64,000 bases of DNA from Oscillibacter faecalis_A (GCF_029218125.1 NZ_JARFXX010000002.1:124001-188000); one strand, 5' to 3'; shown: positions 25,201-33,503, numbered from the stretch's first letter. The notes: a model not told the origin generated them from the sequence alone. Numbers and translations are program-made.

Positions 25201-25504
25201 CCCGCACATTGCCGCTGCCGCCCAGCTTCAGGCCGGAAATTTTGTGGCCGTTGCCCTGAAACGTCCCGCCGAAGGTGGGGATGGGGGTAAAGTCCGTCCT
25301 CTGAAGGTCCAGATCATTTCCCAAAATCACGGTCTTGCCCCGAGACCACGTATCCAGCGTGCAGTTGCGGGAGAGGTCCATCAGGTCCTCCACGGTTTTA
25401 ATGGTGATCGTATTTTCCGCCGCCAAAATACCGGGAACGGCCAGTGTGCACATCAGCACGGCGGCCATCAGGAGGGCGGTCAGCTTTTTCATGCAGGTTT
25501 TCAT
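22253..25504 (-). CDS. Large GLUG-repeat/coiled-coil surface protein
   Basis: 1083 residues: a signal peptide (about 1-28); a first block of GLUG-type repeats (about 60-300, for example NRIGGLIGTNETGG); a long helical insert (about 301-650) of Leu/Asp/Ala heptads resembling chemoreceptor or YhgE/Pip-type coiled coils; a second GLUG block (about 650-830, DYVGGIAGYAETLTDC); a beta-rich region; and a C-terminal membrane helix (about 1035-1058, LLWVLLAVLNLLALMLAV) with a basic tail. It is therefore anchored outside the membrane at both functional ends. It overlaps the MMPL gene by 4 bp and is probably its dedicated partner or cargo. GGAGGGG precedes ATG 25504. Confidence 0.8.
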   Translation of the reverse strand: MKTCMKKLTALLMAAVLMCTLAVPGILAAENTITIKTVEDLMDLSRNCTLDTWSRGKTVILGNDLDLQRTDFTPIPTFGGTFQGNGHKISGLKLGGSGNVRGLFRYIQSGATVQDLTVAGTIHPSDRQNDLGLLAGSNAGRVLNCAGLGTIIGDNRIGGLIGTNETGGELVSSRFSGSVTGKHSAGGVVGENHGTMTRCENSGSINTKDLEDNPKTDYTGLAQLNSMDNIPAYTDIGGVVGLSDGTVQSCVNTGTVGYDQIGYNIGGVAGRSSGWLDGCTNTGAVAGRKDVGGIVGQLEPEVLKTFSQDFLDKLLTQLDSLQDIMDRTANHADSISDSVHHQMNDLSAKTRTVKDIAKDLTDAMTDWANGNIDQINELSARISWSLDQLDDIMDDAVGLTKELDTLISELEKVRKSLLSASGVGDAAADDFQNALSDLKEAADAIAGALPGITSAMKDVISAINRGDPDEISAALVELAASLDGLGGAIGPLTNALVSIGKALGTLMSFSSAVKNALNQLEFVNKAATRVNDRLTDVAVGLNDMIHELSEKPDIKIDPIGPEITDKGDALNDAMDALLDSGDALNRLLDDSADTLIGDLKAVNSQFRSITNLIRSEKSDWEADRDKSLEDQIKDRFQDLSDTCDLEKQHDGRVSGSENSGTVTGNTNIGGILGSIGLELDFSVEDDVTKVGDSSLNFRYQARALVSGCVNNGAVAGKDDYSGGIVGLAELGRVTACESYAAISTDGSYAGGITGSSYGSVDNSWAKCSVSAADYVGGIAGYAETLTDCRALTTLTADAYVGAIAGDVSDDATVSGNRFAGEIPGGIDGISYAGLAEPVDFDTLCADENVPKAFTQLELTFRADGQIVEVVPFQYGRALDRLPDIPAKKGCSAAWPDIDYTCLTASQTLDAIYTPYTSALTDSADGLPQLLVDGSFSSNATVSHTTEPVTWTDEKNVTRSGEAVTVTVEDPDLLEISYTVHYRLPDTGKRYDLWVKTETGWEKQDNTVDGSYLLFTSDRETVTFCVQERTASPLLWVLLAVLNLLALMLAVIRIRKKRGLPRHRLLKKLRNARSAKHDKEALPK

Positions 25505-28077
25505 TGTGCGTCCCCTCCTTCCTCATGGGTATCCGGTGTAACGGCTGTCTCCGGCGGCTCCTGCGGCGAATCGCCGGAGGCCGCGCCCTCCGGTAATTTA
25601 TCAAAGCTGCCGGAGGACATGATAGCGGAAATGTCGCCCTTGACAACGCCGTGAATCTCGGCGTCCACAAAGCCGGAGATGCGGCCGCGGACGCGGCCGT
25701 TGACAAACGTGGTGCCGCTGAGCCGCTGGGACACGATAGGCGCGGAGGGCAGGCTGACCTTGAAGCTGGTCTTTTCCACGATCTTATCGCCCAGCACCAA
25801 AATCTGCGGCAGCACGAACATGACAAGGAACATGGAGATGATCGTGCCCCGGCTGAGGCACTGGCCGATGCCGACAATGGAGGGCTCCGAGGTGATCTGC
25901 CCGATGAGGAAGCCCGCGGCAGAGAGGATGGAGCCGGAGGTCAGCACTGTGGGGAACGAGAGGTCCAGCGCCTTGATGAGAGCTTCACGGGGCGTCATCT
26001 GGCGCTTGAGGTCGGAGTACCATGTGGAAATAACGATAGCATAGTCGATATTGGCGCCCATCTGAATAGAGGTAACAATGAGGTAGCTCATGAAGAAGAT
26101 GTTGGTGTGCATCACCGTGGGGAAGGTGAAGTTGATCCAGATACTGCCCTGAATGACCAAAATCAGCAAAATGGGCAGGCCCACGGACATAAAGGTGAAC
26201 ACCAGCACCAAAATGACGAACACCACGGACAGGACACTAATCATCAGGTTATCCCGGGCGAAGGACACGGACTGGTCATAGTCGCTGGTGGAGTTGCCGA
26301 CAAGATATACATTGTCCTCGCCGTAGTAGGGATCCACGATGCTGTGGAGCGTTTTCAGGAAGGCGAAGGTCTCGTCTCCCTCCTCCGGGAGATTCAGGTT
26401 CAGCACCATGCGGGTATAATTGGGGCCGAGCATCTGAGCCTGCGCGTCGGTGATCTGCTGATAGGCGTCATCGATGTCCTTTTCATCATCGTCATCCAGC
26501 GTCACATAGCCCTTTTCCTTTTCGTCATAGATAAAGAGAATCATATCCATGGCGGGGACGGTGTAGCTGTCGATACCGCCGACGATGGGGCCGTAGTTAT
26601 CCTCGTGGTCGGCAGTGTAGGCGGCGTAGAGGATACAGGCCTCCTCGTAGGAAAGGCCCATCATCTCGGAGAACTGCCGGGGCGTCAGCTGGTCGGTGAG
26701 GCAGTAGCCGGGCTTGGCCTCCACATTTGAAAGGCCCATGGCGTAGTCCACCTCGTCCAGTGCGGAGAGCTTCTGCAAAATGATTTTTTCACTGGCGGTG
26801 TCGCCCTTGGGGACCACGATGGCCATGATGTTCTGAGTGCCGAAGGTGTTTTCCACCCGGTCTGTAGCCGCCTGATGCTCATTGCGGCGAACAGTCATGA
26901 CCGCATTGTCGCCGTACACATATGGACACTGGTTGGAGAGCACGAAGCCGCCGATGACGCAGACAATGAACACCGGCACGCCGACATGGCGCAGGGCGTA
27001 GACGAGCTTGCCCCAGCGGTCGATCTGAGGAATGAAATTCTTATGCCGTGTCCGCTCCATAGCCTTAGAGAACAGCATGAGCAGGCCCGGCATCAGCGTG
27101 AACACCGACAACATACTCAGCAAAATGGCCTTAATGAGCACCAGACCCAAATCAAAGCCGATGCGGAACTGCATGAACATCATGGCGGCAAGGCCGGAAA
27201 TGGTGGTCAGGCTGCTGGCGGAGATAGAGGGAATGGCTGCGCTGACGGCGATGATGCAGGCCGTCCGGTCATCCGGCGCGTGCTCCCGTTCCTCTAAGAA
27301 GCGGTGGAGCAGGATGATGGAGTAGTCAATAGCCAGCGCCAACTGCAAAACCACCGTCACGGAATCGGATACGAAGGAAATTTCGCCGAAGATGAAGTTT
27401 GTGCCCTTGTTCAGCAGGGCTGCCGCCACGAAGGTGATGAGCAGCACCGGCACCTCGGCGTAGGAGCGGGAGGTCAGCAGCAGCACGGCAACGATGACGA
27501 TGGCCGCCACCACAAGGATGATGCCCATTTCCTGATTCAGCGTATCGGACTTGGAATAGCCCACCTCCGTTGCGATATGGGTGTCATAGGGCTCTAAAAA
27601 CGCCTCAAGGCGGGCAAGGGCGTCCTTGGAGGTCTGGTCATCATTCTCGCCACGGAAGGTGACGGTGATGAGGGCGTCCGTCCCCTGTATGTAATCGTCA
27701 ATGGTTTTGTTGGCGGCAGAGGGGAGGGTGGTATCGTCCGGGCTTTTGTCGGCGTCCCAGAAGTCAACGGCGGAAACGCCCTCGATGTCCTCAATCTGGT
27801 CGGCCAGATCGCGGGCGATGTCATACGTGACGTTGGCCACCAGCACCCGGGCGGTGGCGTAGGTCTTCATCTCCTCGTCCATCAGCGTCAGGCCCCGGCG
27901 GGTCTCCGTGGTTTCCGGCAGATACTCCGTCAGGTCATTGCACACGCTGACCCAGCTTTGGGTGATGAGACTGGCAAAGATGGCAATGGCATAGAGAAAG
28001 AAGATGAGGTTTCGTTTATCGACGATAAATGTGGCTAATTTTTCAAAAAAACTACTTTTTTTCGGCTGGTCGCTCAT
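25501..28077 (-). CDS. MMPL/RND family exporter
   Basis: 858 residues with the two-fold RND layout: helix 1, a large extracellular loop, helices 2-6 (about 185-370), then a second loop and helices 8-12 (about 600-770). Helix-4-type motifs with the proton-relay Asp are at LALAIDYSIILLHRFLEERE and ANIDYAIVISTWYSDLKR. MMPL proteins export lipids or hydrophobic envelope molecules. An extra C-terminal tail (about 790-858) with NGRVRGRISGFVDAEIHGVVKG looks like a short bactofilin-like beta repeat. It is the first gene of an operon with the GLUG protein, transcribed away from a TetR regulator. Confidence 0.88.
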   Translation of the reverse strand: MSDQPKKSSFFEKLATFIVDKRNLIFFLYAIAIFASLITQSWVSVCNDLTEYLPETTETRRGLTLMDEEMKTYATARVLVANVTYDIARDLADQIEDIEGVSAVDFWDADKSPDDTTLPSAANKTIDDYIQGTDALITVTFRGENDDQTSKDALARLEAFLEPYDTHIATEVGYSKSDTLNQEMGIILVVAAIVIVAVLLLTSRSYAEVPVLLITFVAAALLNKGTNFIFGEISFVSDSVTVVLQLALAIDYSIILLHRFLEEREHAPDDRTACIIAVSAAIPSISASSLTTISGLAAMMFMQFRIGFDLGLVLIKAILLSMLSVFTLMPGLLMLFSKAMERTRHKNFIPQIDRWGKLVYALRHVGVPVFIVCVIGGFVLSNQCPYVYGDNAVMTVRRNEHQAATDRVENTFGTQNIMAIVVPKGDTASEKIILQKLSALDEVDYAMGLSNVEAKPGYCLTDQLTPRQFSEMMGLSYEEACILYAAYTADHEDNYGPIVGGIDSYTVPAMDMILFIYDEKEKGYVTLDDDDEKDIDDAYQQITDAQAQMLGPNYTRMVLNLNLPEEGDETFAFLKTLHSIVDPYYGEDNVYLVGNSTSDYDQSVSFARDNLMISVLSVVFVILVLVFTFMSVGLPILLILVIQGSIWINFTFPTVMHTNIFFMSYLIVTSIQMGANIDYAIVISTWYSDLKRQMTPREALIKALDLSFPTVLTSGSILSAAGFLIGQITSEPSIVGIGQCLSRGTIISMFLVMFVLPQILVLGDKIVEKTSFKVSLPSAPIVSQRLSGTTFVNGRVRGRISGFVDAEIHGVVKGDISAIMSSGSFDKLPEGAASGDSPQEPPETAVTPDTHEEGGDAQ

Positions 28078-28187
28078 GGAATGCCCCTTTCAGCGGCGGA
28101 ACCCGCTCCGCCGCAAAAATACCAATATAAAATCAATATTACTATATCCGCAAATCCGTCCAAGAGCAACAGTCAAATTTGGTCATT

Positions 28188-28203
28188 TGTCAGAATTATG
28201 ACA
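28188..28203. promoter_or_regulatory. Dyad in the MMPL/TetR intergenic region
   Basis: TGTCA-6-TGACA (28188-28203), a perfect palindromic arrangement between the divergent MMPL operon and the TetR gene. A candidate TetR operator controlling both sides. Confidence 0.55.
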
Positions 28204-28251
28204 GCGGCCCGGTTTTTTGACGAAATATAAACAAACCGCCGGAAATGAACA

Positions 28252-28280
28252 GTGACAGCCTGTAAAAACTATGCTATACT
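28252..28280 (+). promoter_or_regulatory. Predicted promoter of the TetR gene
   Basis: GTGACA (28252-28257), 17-bp spacer, TATACT (28275-28280), 26 bp before ATG 28307. Confidence 0.6.
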
Positions 28281-28306
28281 CTTTAAAAATATGGGGGGAT
28301 GGCGTT

Positions 28307-28903
28307 ATGGGCAGACGGTACAAGGCGTTCGAGGTCACCCGGCAGGCCATCTGCGGAGCTTTGAAGCAGCTCATGGCGCAAAAGCCGCTGGAGCGGATTA
28401 CCGTGGCGGAGATCATGGACTCCTGCGGGATGCGGCGGCAGCACTTCTATTATTACTTTACGGATATTTACGATCTGCTCCGCTGGGCCTTTGAGAATGA
28501 GGCGCTGGAGCTGGCGCGCTGCCAGGTGGACAGACAGGGCTGGCAAGAGGGCTTTTTGCGGCTGTTCCGCTATATTGCCGAAAACCGGGACATCTGCCTG
28601 TGCGCGCTGGATTCGCTGGGGCGCGAATATCTGAAGGGAATTTTTGGGGCGGACATCAAGAGCATCGTCCGCAGCGCTGTCAGGCAGATGGCGCTGGAAA
28701 ACGGCTTTCCCGAGGATGCGGAGCGGGAGGAGCTGACAACCCGCTTTCTCACCATTGCCGCCGGCGGTGTGCTGGAGGGCTGGCTGCGGGGCGAGCTGAC
28801 GCAGACGCCGGAGGAACTGACCCGACAGGTCGATGAAATCGTACAGGATTATATTCGCGGCGTGGCCCTTCGCTTGAAGGAGCCGGCCACAACACGGAGA
28901 TAG
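28307..28903 (+). CDS. TetR family regulator
   Basis: 198 residues. N-terminal HTH: ITVAEIMDSCGMRRQHFYYYF (about 26-46), with the DhaS-like subgroup's YYYF end; the remaining helices bind an unknown ligand. ATG 28307 follows a GGGGGG run. It is divergent from the MMPL-GLUG operon with a palindrome between them, the usual layout for a local repressor of an exporter, and is 21 bp upstream of the cytidylate-kinase-like gene, with which it is probably co-transcribed. Confidence 0.87.
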   Translation: MGRRYKAFEVTRQAICGALKQLMAQKPLERITVAEIMDSCGMRRQHFYYYFTDIYDLLRWAFENEALELARCQVDRQGWQEGFLRLFRYIAENRDICLCALDSLGREYLKGIFGADIKSIVRSAVRQMALENGFPEDAEREELTTRFLTIAAGGVLEGWLRGELTQTPEELTRQVDEIVQDYIRGVALRLKEPATTRR

Positions 28904-28924
28904 AAATTAGGAGGGGTATTTTCT

Positions 28925-29542
28925 ATGGGAAATCATGTCATTGCGCTGGGCCGACAGTTCGGCAGCGGCGGACGGGAGATCGGACGGAAGCTGGGCGAGG
29001 CGCTGGGCTTTGCCTATTATGACCGGGAGCTGCTGACGCTGGCGGCAAAGCGGGCGGAGGTCCGAGAGGAGCTGCTTGCCGATAAGGACGAAAAGGCGGC
29101 GAATCCGTGGCTGTTCAAGGGCTTTTATGAGGGCGGTCCCAAGGTAAAGCAGGGCCAGTCCGCCGAGGACGTTTTGTACGATATGCAAAGCGAGATCATT
29201 TTGGAGCTGGCGGAGAAGGGGGACTGCATCATTGTGGGCCGCTGCGCGGATCATGTGCTGGAGAGCAAACACGTGGACTGCCTGAGCCTCTTTATCTGCG
29301 CGCCGTTTGATTGGCGTGTCCATCACCGCATGGAGATCGAAAATGTGGACGAAAAGACCGCCGCGGCGCTGGTGGAAAAAACGGACAAGCAGCGGGAGAA
29401 ATACTACACCCACTATACCGCCCGCCCGTGGGGCCTGCCGGAAAATTATGACCTTTGCATCAACAGCGCCCGCCTCGGCATTGACCGCACCGCGTCCCTG
29501 CTGGCGCAGCACTGCCGGGAGCTTTTCAATGACCTGCCCTGA
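28925..29542 (+). CDS. Cytidylate kinase-like family protein
   Basis: 205 residues, starting IALGRQFGSGGREIGRKLG, a P-loop variant typical of the cytidylate kinase-like (AAK_PRK) family, then AYYDRELL, IIVGRCADHVL and a lid region EKTDKQREKYYTHYT. True Cmk motifs are only partly kept, so the phosphorylated substrate is unknown. GGAGGGG lies 11 nt before ATG 28925. It is downstream of the TetR gene, and its terminator is the target of repeat element C. Confidence 0.85.
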   Translation: MGNHVIALGRQFGSGGREIGRKLGEALGFAYYDRELLTLAAKRAEVREELLADKDEKAANPWLFKGFYEGGPKVKQGQSAEDVLYDMQSEIILELAEKGDCIIVGRCADHVLESKHVDCLSLFICAPFDWRVHHRMEIENVDEKTAAALVEKTDKQREKYYTHYTARPWGLPENYDLCINSARLGIDRTASLLAQHCRELFNDLP

Positions 29543-29571
29543 GTGGGTAGGATATGTGATTTTAAATGGAA

Positions 29572-29597
29572 ACCGGCCTGACGAAAGTCAGGCCGGT
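29572..29597 (+). terminator. Terminator hairpin, upstream copy, beside element C
   Basis: An 11-bp stem ACCGGCCTGAC/GTCAGGCCGGT (29572-29582 with 29587-29597) and GAAA tetraloop, with no T run after it because element C starts at 29598. The same 26 bp recur at 29865-29890. Confidence 0.87.
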
Positions 29598-29864
29598 GAG
29601 ACTGTCGATAAAGTGGTAAATCCTCCGCAGCGGTAAGGAAGGGTGTGCGCAGGAAACCCAAGAAGGGATACACCGTCGGCTCAGACCAAACAGCGGATAC
29701 TGCGTATCCGCTGTTTGGGAGCCTTCCTCGAAACAAGCTCGCTTGATCCGCCACCGGCGGCGCTTCGCCTATTTCCCTGCGCCATTGAAATCCTTAGTTT
29801 TCAGAACTTTTATGAAGTTCTGAAAACTTGTTCAGCGGGGAGAAAAGACTTTTTCGACACGCTG
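29598..29864 (+). mobile_element. Terminator-inserted repeat element, copy C (long form)
   Basis: 267 bp from GAGACTGTCGAT to CGACACGCTG, three differences from copy B. It contains a perfect 14-bp hairpin (29686-29699 with 29705-29718) and a second one (29796-29809 with 29815-29828), plus imperfect terminal inverted repeats (ctgTCGAtAAAGT/gtgTCGAAAAAGT). It is flanked by exact 26-bp copies of the upstream gene's terminator hairpin and oriented with that gene's transcription. Apparent frames in it lack ribosome sites. It is best described as a MITE-like or structured-RNA element with an unknown mobilising function. Confidence 0.83.
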
Positions 29865-29896
29865 ACCGGCCTGACGAAAGTCAGGCCGGTTTTTTC
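29865..29896 (+). terminator. Terminator hairpin, downstream copy, beside element C
   Basis: Identical 26-bp stem-loop (29865-29890) followed by TTTTTT. This copy retains the functional T tract. Confidence 0.9.
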
Positions 29897-29965
29897 ACGG
29901 AACGCTTGCCGTAGGGGACAAAGCGTGCTATAAAAAGGGTAAAAGAGAAATAAGGGAGGGCGGCC

Positions 29966-31072
29966 ATGCACATTACCCAGAAAAGCGCGCAGAACATCGT
30001 CAATGAGATGAAGGCGTCCATCCACCGGGACATCAACATCATGGATGAAAACGGCGTGATTCTTGCCAGCACGGACCCCGCCCGCCGGGGTAAGCTGCAT
30101 CAGGGAGCGCTTGCCATCATCCGGGAGGGGCTGGACTGTCTGACCGTCCGGCAGGACGAGCCGGAGCGTGGAATTCAAAGGGGCGTCAATCTGCCTGTGA
30201 CCCTCCGGGGACAGCTTGAAGGTGTCATCGGCATCACCGGGGAGCCGGAGGAGGTGGCCGTATTCGGCGAGATCATCCGCCACATGACGGAGATCATGCT
30301 GGAGGCGGCCTATCAGCAGGAGGAGCTGGAGCTTTTACAGCGGAGCCGGAGCCTGTTTGTGGAAAACTGGCTGTTTGACGCGCAGCCGGACTGGACGGAG
30401 CTGCAGGTGCGGGGGCGGCTGCTGGGGATCGACATCAGCCAGCCCTACACCGTGGCCGTTTTGAATACCGGCGGCGACGAGGAGGACACCTTGAGCTTGG
30501 ATCGGGTCATGAAGCGCGTGCAGACAGGACTTGCGGAAAACGGCGGGGGCTTCTGCGCCGTGCTGCGGGGACGGGTGATTTTACTGCTGTCCCGGACGGA
30601 GCGGAGCGAGGCCGCCCGGCGGGTGAGAGAGCTCTGCCGCATGGCGGAGACGGTGTGCGGTGGCCATGTCAGCGCTGGTATCAGCAGTCGGAGCGAGGCA
30701 CCGGAGACTCTCCGCCGCTGCTACCGGGAGGCCGTGGCGGCGGCAGCGGCGGCGGAGCAGCCCAAGCGCGGCCGGGTGGTATTTTACGATGAGGCGTCGC
30801 TGGAATTTCTGGCGGATTGCATCCCGTCGGCGGTGCGCCGTGCTGCGCGGGCGCGTATTTTTGCCCGCTGCACGCCGCAGGAGGCGGAGGAGCTGGCCCA
30901 GACGGTTGCGCTGTATTTTGCGGAGGACGGAGATGTGCGCCGCTGTGCGGAGAAGCTGTTTGTCCACCGCAATACGTTTCAGTACCGCATGGATACAGTG
31001 AAGAGGAAAACGGGGCTGGACCTGCGCCGCCCCCGGGACGCGGCGCTTCTCTATCTGGTGCTGCGGCAGTAA
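29966..31072 (+). CDS. CdaR/PucR-type sugar diacid regulator
   Basis: 368 residues. The N-terminal diacid-recognition domain (about 1-135; INIMDENGVILASTDPARRGKLH in two pieces, and GVIGITGEPEEV) is followed by a GGDEF-like middle segment and a C-terminal PucR-type HTH (about 305-368; RRCAEKLFVHRNTFQYRMDT). This order is that of CdaR/SdaR activators responding to glycerate or sugar diacids. AAGGGAGGG precedes ATG 29966. No diacid-utilisation gene is adjacent, so its targets may be elsewhere or include the aldo/keto reductase downstream. Confidence 0.9.
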   Translation: MHITQKSAQNIVNEMKASIHRDINIMDENGVILASTDPARRGKLHQGALAIIREGLDCLTVRQDEPERGIQRGVNLPVTLRGQLEGVIGITGEPEEVAVFGEIIRHMTEIMLEAAYQQEELELLQRSRSLFVENWLFDAQPDWTELQVRGRLLGIDISQPYTVAVLNTGGDEEDTLSLDRVMKRVQTGLAENGGGFCAVLRGRVILLLSRTERSEAARRVRELCRMAETVCGGHVSAGISSRSEAPETLRRCYREAVAAAAAAEQPKRGRVVFYDEASLEFLADCIPSAVRRAARARIFARCTPQEAEELAQTVALYFAEDGDVRRCAEKLFVHRNTFQYRMDTVKRKTGLDLRRPRDAALLYLVLRQ

Positions 31073-31085
31073 CGCGCGGCGCGGC

Positions 31086-31115
31086 TTGACAAGGCTTCGG
31101 CCCGCATGCTATATT
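31086..31115 (+). promoter_or_regulatory. Predicted promoter of the aldo/keto reductase
   Basis: TTGACA (31086-31091), 18-bp spacer, TATATT (31110-31115), about 78 bp before ATG 31193. Confidence 0.65.
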
Positions 31116-31192
31116 TGGAAGCGAACCGGCTGTGCCGCTTTTGCGGCCGGGCGGCGGCATTAAAAATCGCGTTGAACTCTGGAGGAAGCACT

Positions 31193-32146
31193 ATGCGTTA
31201 TAAAGCATTTGGAAGCACGGGCCTGCAGGTTTCCGAAATGGCCCTCGGTACATGGGGGATGGGCGGCTCCGGCTGGGATGACTATTCCGAGGATACCCGG
31301 CTGGACGCTATCCGGGCCGCCGTGGAATGCGGCGTGAATTTCATCGACACGGCGCCGGCCTACAATAACGGCGTGGCGGAGCGCTTTGTGGGGAAGGCCG
31401 TTAAGGAGATGGGCGTCCGGGACAAGGTGATCATCGCCACGAAATGCGGCAACGATTTTATCAACGGCGCGTATGTCCGCAACGGCAGCCGGGACAATAT
31501 CCTGCGGGAGTGCGAGGAATCCCTGCGGAACCTTCAGACTGACCATATCGACCTGTATCTGATCCACTGGCCGGATGTCAAGGTGCCGTTTCAGGAGACC
31601 ATGGAGGCGCTGACGCTGCTGAAGGAGCAGGGCAAGGTCCTGCACGTGGGCGTGTCCAACTTCTCTGTGGAGCAGATGGAGGAGGCAGGCAAATACTGCC
31701 CCATTGAGGCGTACCAGCCCCAGTATTCCATGGTCTGCCGCAGCAATGAGGCGCAGATCAAATGGGCGGCGGAGCAGGGAATGGGCGTCATGGCCTACGG
31801 CTCTCTTGGCGCGGGCATCCTGACCGGCGCCTACCGGACGCTGACGAATTTCCCCGCCAGCGATAACCGCAGCCGTTTTTATAAGCATTTTCAGGAGCCG
31901 ATGTTTTCCAAGGTCATGAAGCTGCTGGGCGTCATGGATGAGATCGCGGCGCAGCGGCAGGTGCCCCTGTCCCAGATCGCTATCAATTGGGCGGCCCAGA
32001 AGCCCTTCATTTCCTCCTGCATCGTGGGCGCGCAGACCCGCAAAAAGATCGAGGAAAACTGCGCCTGCTTTGACTGGTCCCTGACGGAGACGGAAATGCG
32101 GACGCTGGACGAGGCCATCCACCGCTATCTGGACGCGGCAGACTGA
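31193..32146 (+). CDS. Aldo/keto reductase
   Basis: 317 residues, a (beta/alpha)8 NADPH-dependent reductase. The catalytic tetrad can be placed: Asp in FIDTAPAYNNG, the Tyr in that same motif, Lys in IIATKCGN and His in LYLIHWPDVK. Cofactor-binding residues are near the C terminus (CIVGAQTRKKIEEN). GGAGG lies 8 nt before ATG 31193; a longer frame to 31106 covers the promoter and is rejected. The carbonyl substrate is unknown. It ends at the bidirectional terminator shared with the M20 hydrolase. Confidence 0.92.
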   Translation: MRYKAFGSTGLQVSEMALGTWGMGGSGWDDYSEDTRLDAIRAAVECGVNFIDTAPAYNNGVAERFVGKAVKEMGVRDKVIIATKCGNDFINGAYVRNGSRDNILRECEESLRNLQTDHIDLYLIHWPDVKVPFQETMEALTLLKEQGKVLHVGVSNFSVEQMEEAGKYCPIEAYQPQYSMVCRSNEAQIKWAAEQGMGVMAYGSLGAGILTGAYRTLTNFPASDNRSRFYKHFQEPMFSKVMKLLGVMDEIAAQRQVPLSQIAINWAAQKPFISSCIVGAQTRKKIEENCACFDWSLTETEMRTLDEAIHRYLDAAD

Positions 32147-32181
32147 TAAAACTGCGTAAAATAAAAGAAAATATAAACATG

Positions 32182-32218
32182 AAACCGGCCCCGGAGGATC
32201 ATCCTCCGGGGCCGGTTT
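32182..32218. terminator. Bidirectional terminator, aldo/keto reductase and M20 hydrolase
   Basis: An 18-bp stem AAACCGGCCCCGGAGGAT with its complement (32182-32199 and 32201-32218) and a minimal loop, between convergent genes. Confidence 0.88.
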
Positions 32219-32245
32219 TGCGTGTTTGATTTTGTTTGCCGCGGC

Positions 32246-33433
32246 TCAGTTTTTCAGTGCGAACACCAGCTCGGAGCAGGCACCGAGGACCATGGCGTGC
32301 TCGTCAAGGTCGAATTTGCCGTTATGGTGGGGGGCGCCGCTGCCCAGCGTTTCGTTCTTGATACCCAACAGACCCAGCGCGCCGGGGCACTTTTCCATGT
32401 ACCGGCTGAAGGTCTCGGAGGCGTACCAGCGGCCGCAGCCCTGATCCAGAACATCGGCGCCGCACATCTCAGCAAGACCGTCGCTGACCCGGGCGGCCAC
32501 GGCGGGATCGTTGATGACCGGCTCCAGAATGACCTTGGTGGTGGGTTCATAGGTCACAGTGCAGCGGTGGATGGAGGCAGTGGCCTCGGCACTCTTTTTG
32601 ATAAGGTCAAGGACCTGCGGACCGGCCTCCTTGTCGAAATAGCGGGCGCTGCCGGAGAGGAACGCCGTTTCGGGGATGATGTTCCAGGTGTCGCCGGCGC
32701 GGAAGGTGCACAGGCCCAGCGTGGCGATGGACTCGGCGTTGAGCTGGTTGCGCAGAGCGGAATCCAGCTCGCCGACCATGTGCGCGGCGGGAACGATGGG
32801 ATTGATGGACAGGTCCGGACGGGAGCCGTGACCGGCACGACCGTGGAACGTCATGTCAAAGCGCACGGCACCGGCCATCCGGGGACCGGCCACCATGCTG
32901 ATCTTGCCGACCTCCAACGCATTATATACGTGCAGGGCAAAGCACTCGTCCACGGTGTACTTCTCCAGCGCCTTCATCATGGTAGCGATGCCGCCGTTGG
33001 ACTCCTCGCCCTCCTCAAAGCAGCAGTACACGGTGCCCTCCAGCTCGTCCTTGACCTGTGCCAGCACACGGGCGGTACCCAGCATCATGGCCATGTGGGC
33101 GTCATGGCCGCAGGCGTGGCAGGCACCGTCATTTTCGGAGACACAGACCTTGGCACCGGATAGATTTTCCTTTTCCTCCTGAAGAGGCAGTGCGTCAATA
33201 TCACAGCGCAGCAGGCGGTGCTTACCGGGCTTGCCGCCCTGAATGGTGGCGATGATACCGGTGCCCTCCAGCAGCTCATAGGGGATGTTCAGGCTGTCCA
33301 GCTCACGCTGAAGGACCTTGCGCGTTCCAAATTCATGATCGGAGACCTCGGCATGGGTGTGGAAATAGCGGCGCATCTCCACCATGTAATCCTGCTGGGC
33401 TTCTGCCAGCTTCTTGATTTTCTTAAAATCCAT
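32246..33433 (-). CDS. M20 family amidohydrolase
   Basis: 395 residues of the IAA-amino-acid/hippurate hydrolase branch of M20D. Metal and catalytic residues appear in HACGHDAHMAMMLG (about 104-117), EEGEESNGG (about 136) and the closing APHHNGKFDLDE. A dimerisation domain (about 185-300) is inserted. It hydrolyses N-acyl amino acids or similar amides in the cytosol. ATG 33433 (MDFKKIKK) has GGAG upstream; the longer frame to 33469 is less likely. Convergent with the aldo/keto reductase. Confidence 0.9.
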   Translation of the reverse strand: MDFKKIKKLAEAQQDYMVEMRRYFHTHAEVSDHEFGTRKVLQRELDSLNIPYELLEGTGIIATIQGGKPGKHRLLRCDIDALPLQEEKENLSGAKVCVSENDGACHACGHDAHMAMMLGTARVLAQVKDELEGTVYCCFEEGEESNGGIATMMKALEKYTVDECFALHVYNALEVGKISMVAGPRMAGAVRFDMTFHGRAGHGSRPDLSINPIVPAAHMVGELDSALRNQLNAESIATLGLCTFRAGDTWNIIPETAFLSGSARYFDKEAGPQVLDLIKKSAEATASIHRCTVTYEPTTKVILEPVINDPAVAARVSDGLAEMCGADVLDQGCGRWYASETFSRYMEKCPGALGLLGIKNETLGSGAPHHNGKFDLDEHAMVLGACSELVFALKN

Positions 33434-33503
33434 AGTGCTCCAACTCCTTCTTGAATGATTGCCTCTCATTATATACTATTTTCCGCAGTTTGCAAGGAAA
33501 ATG

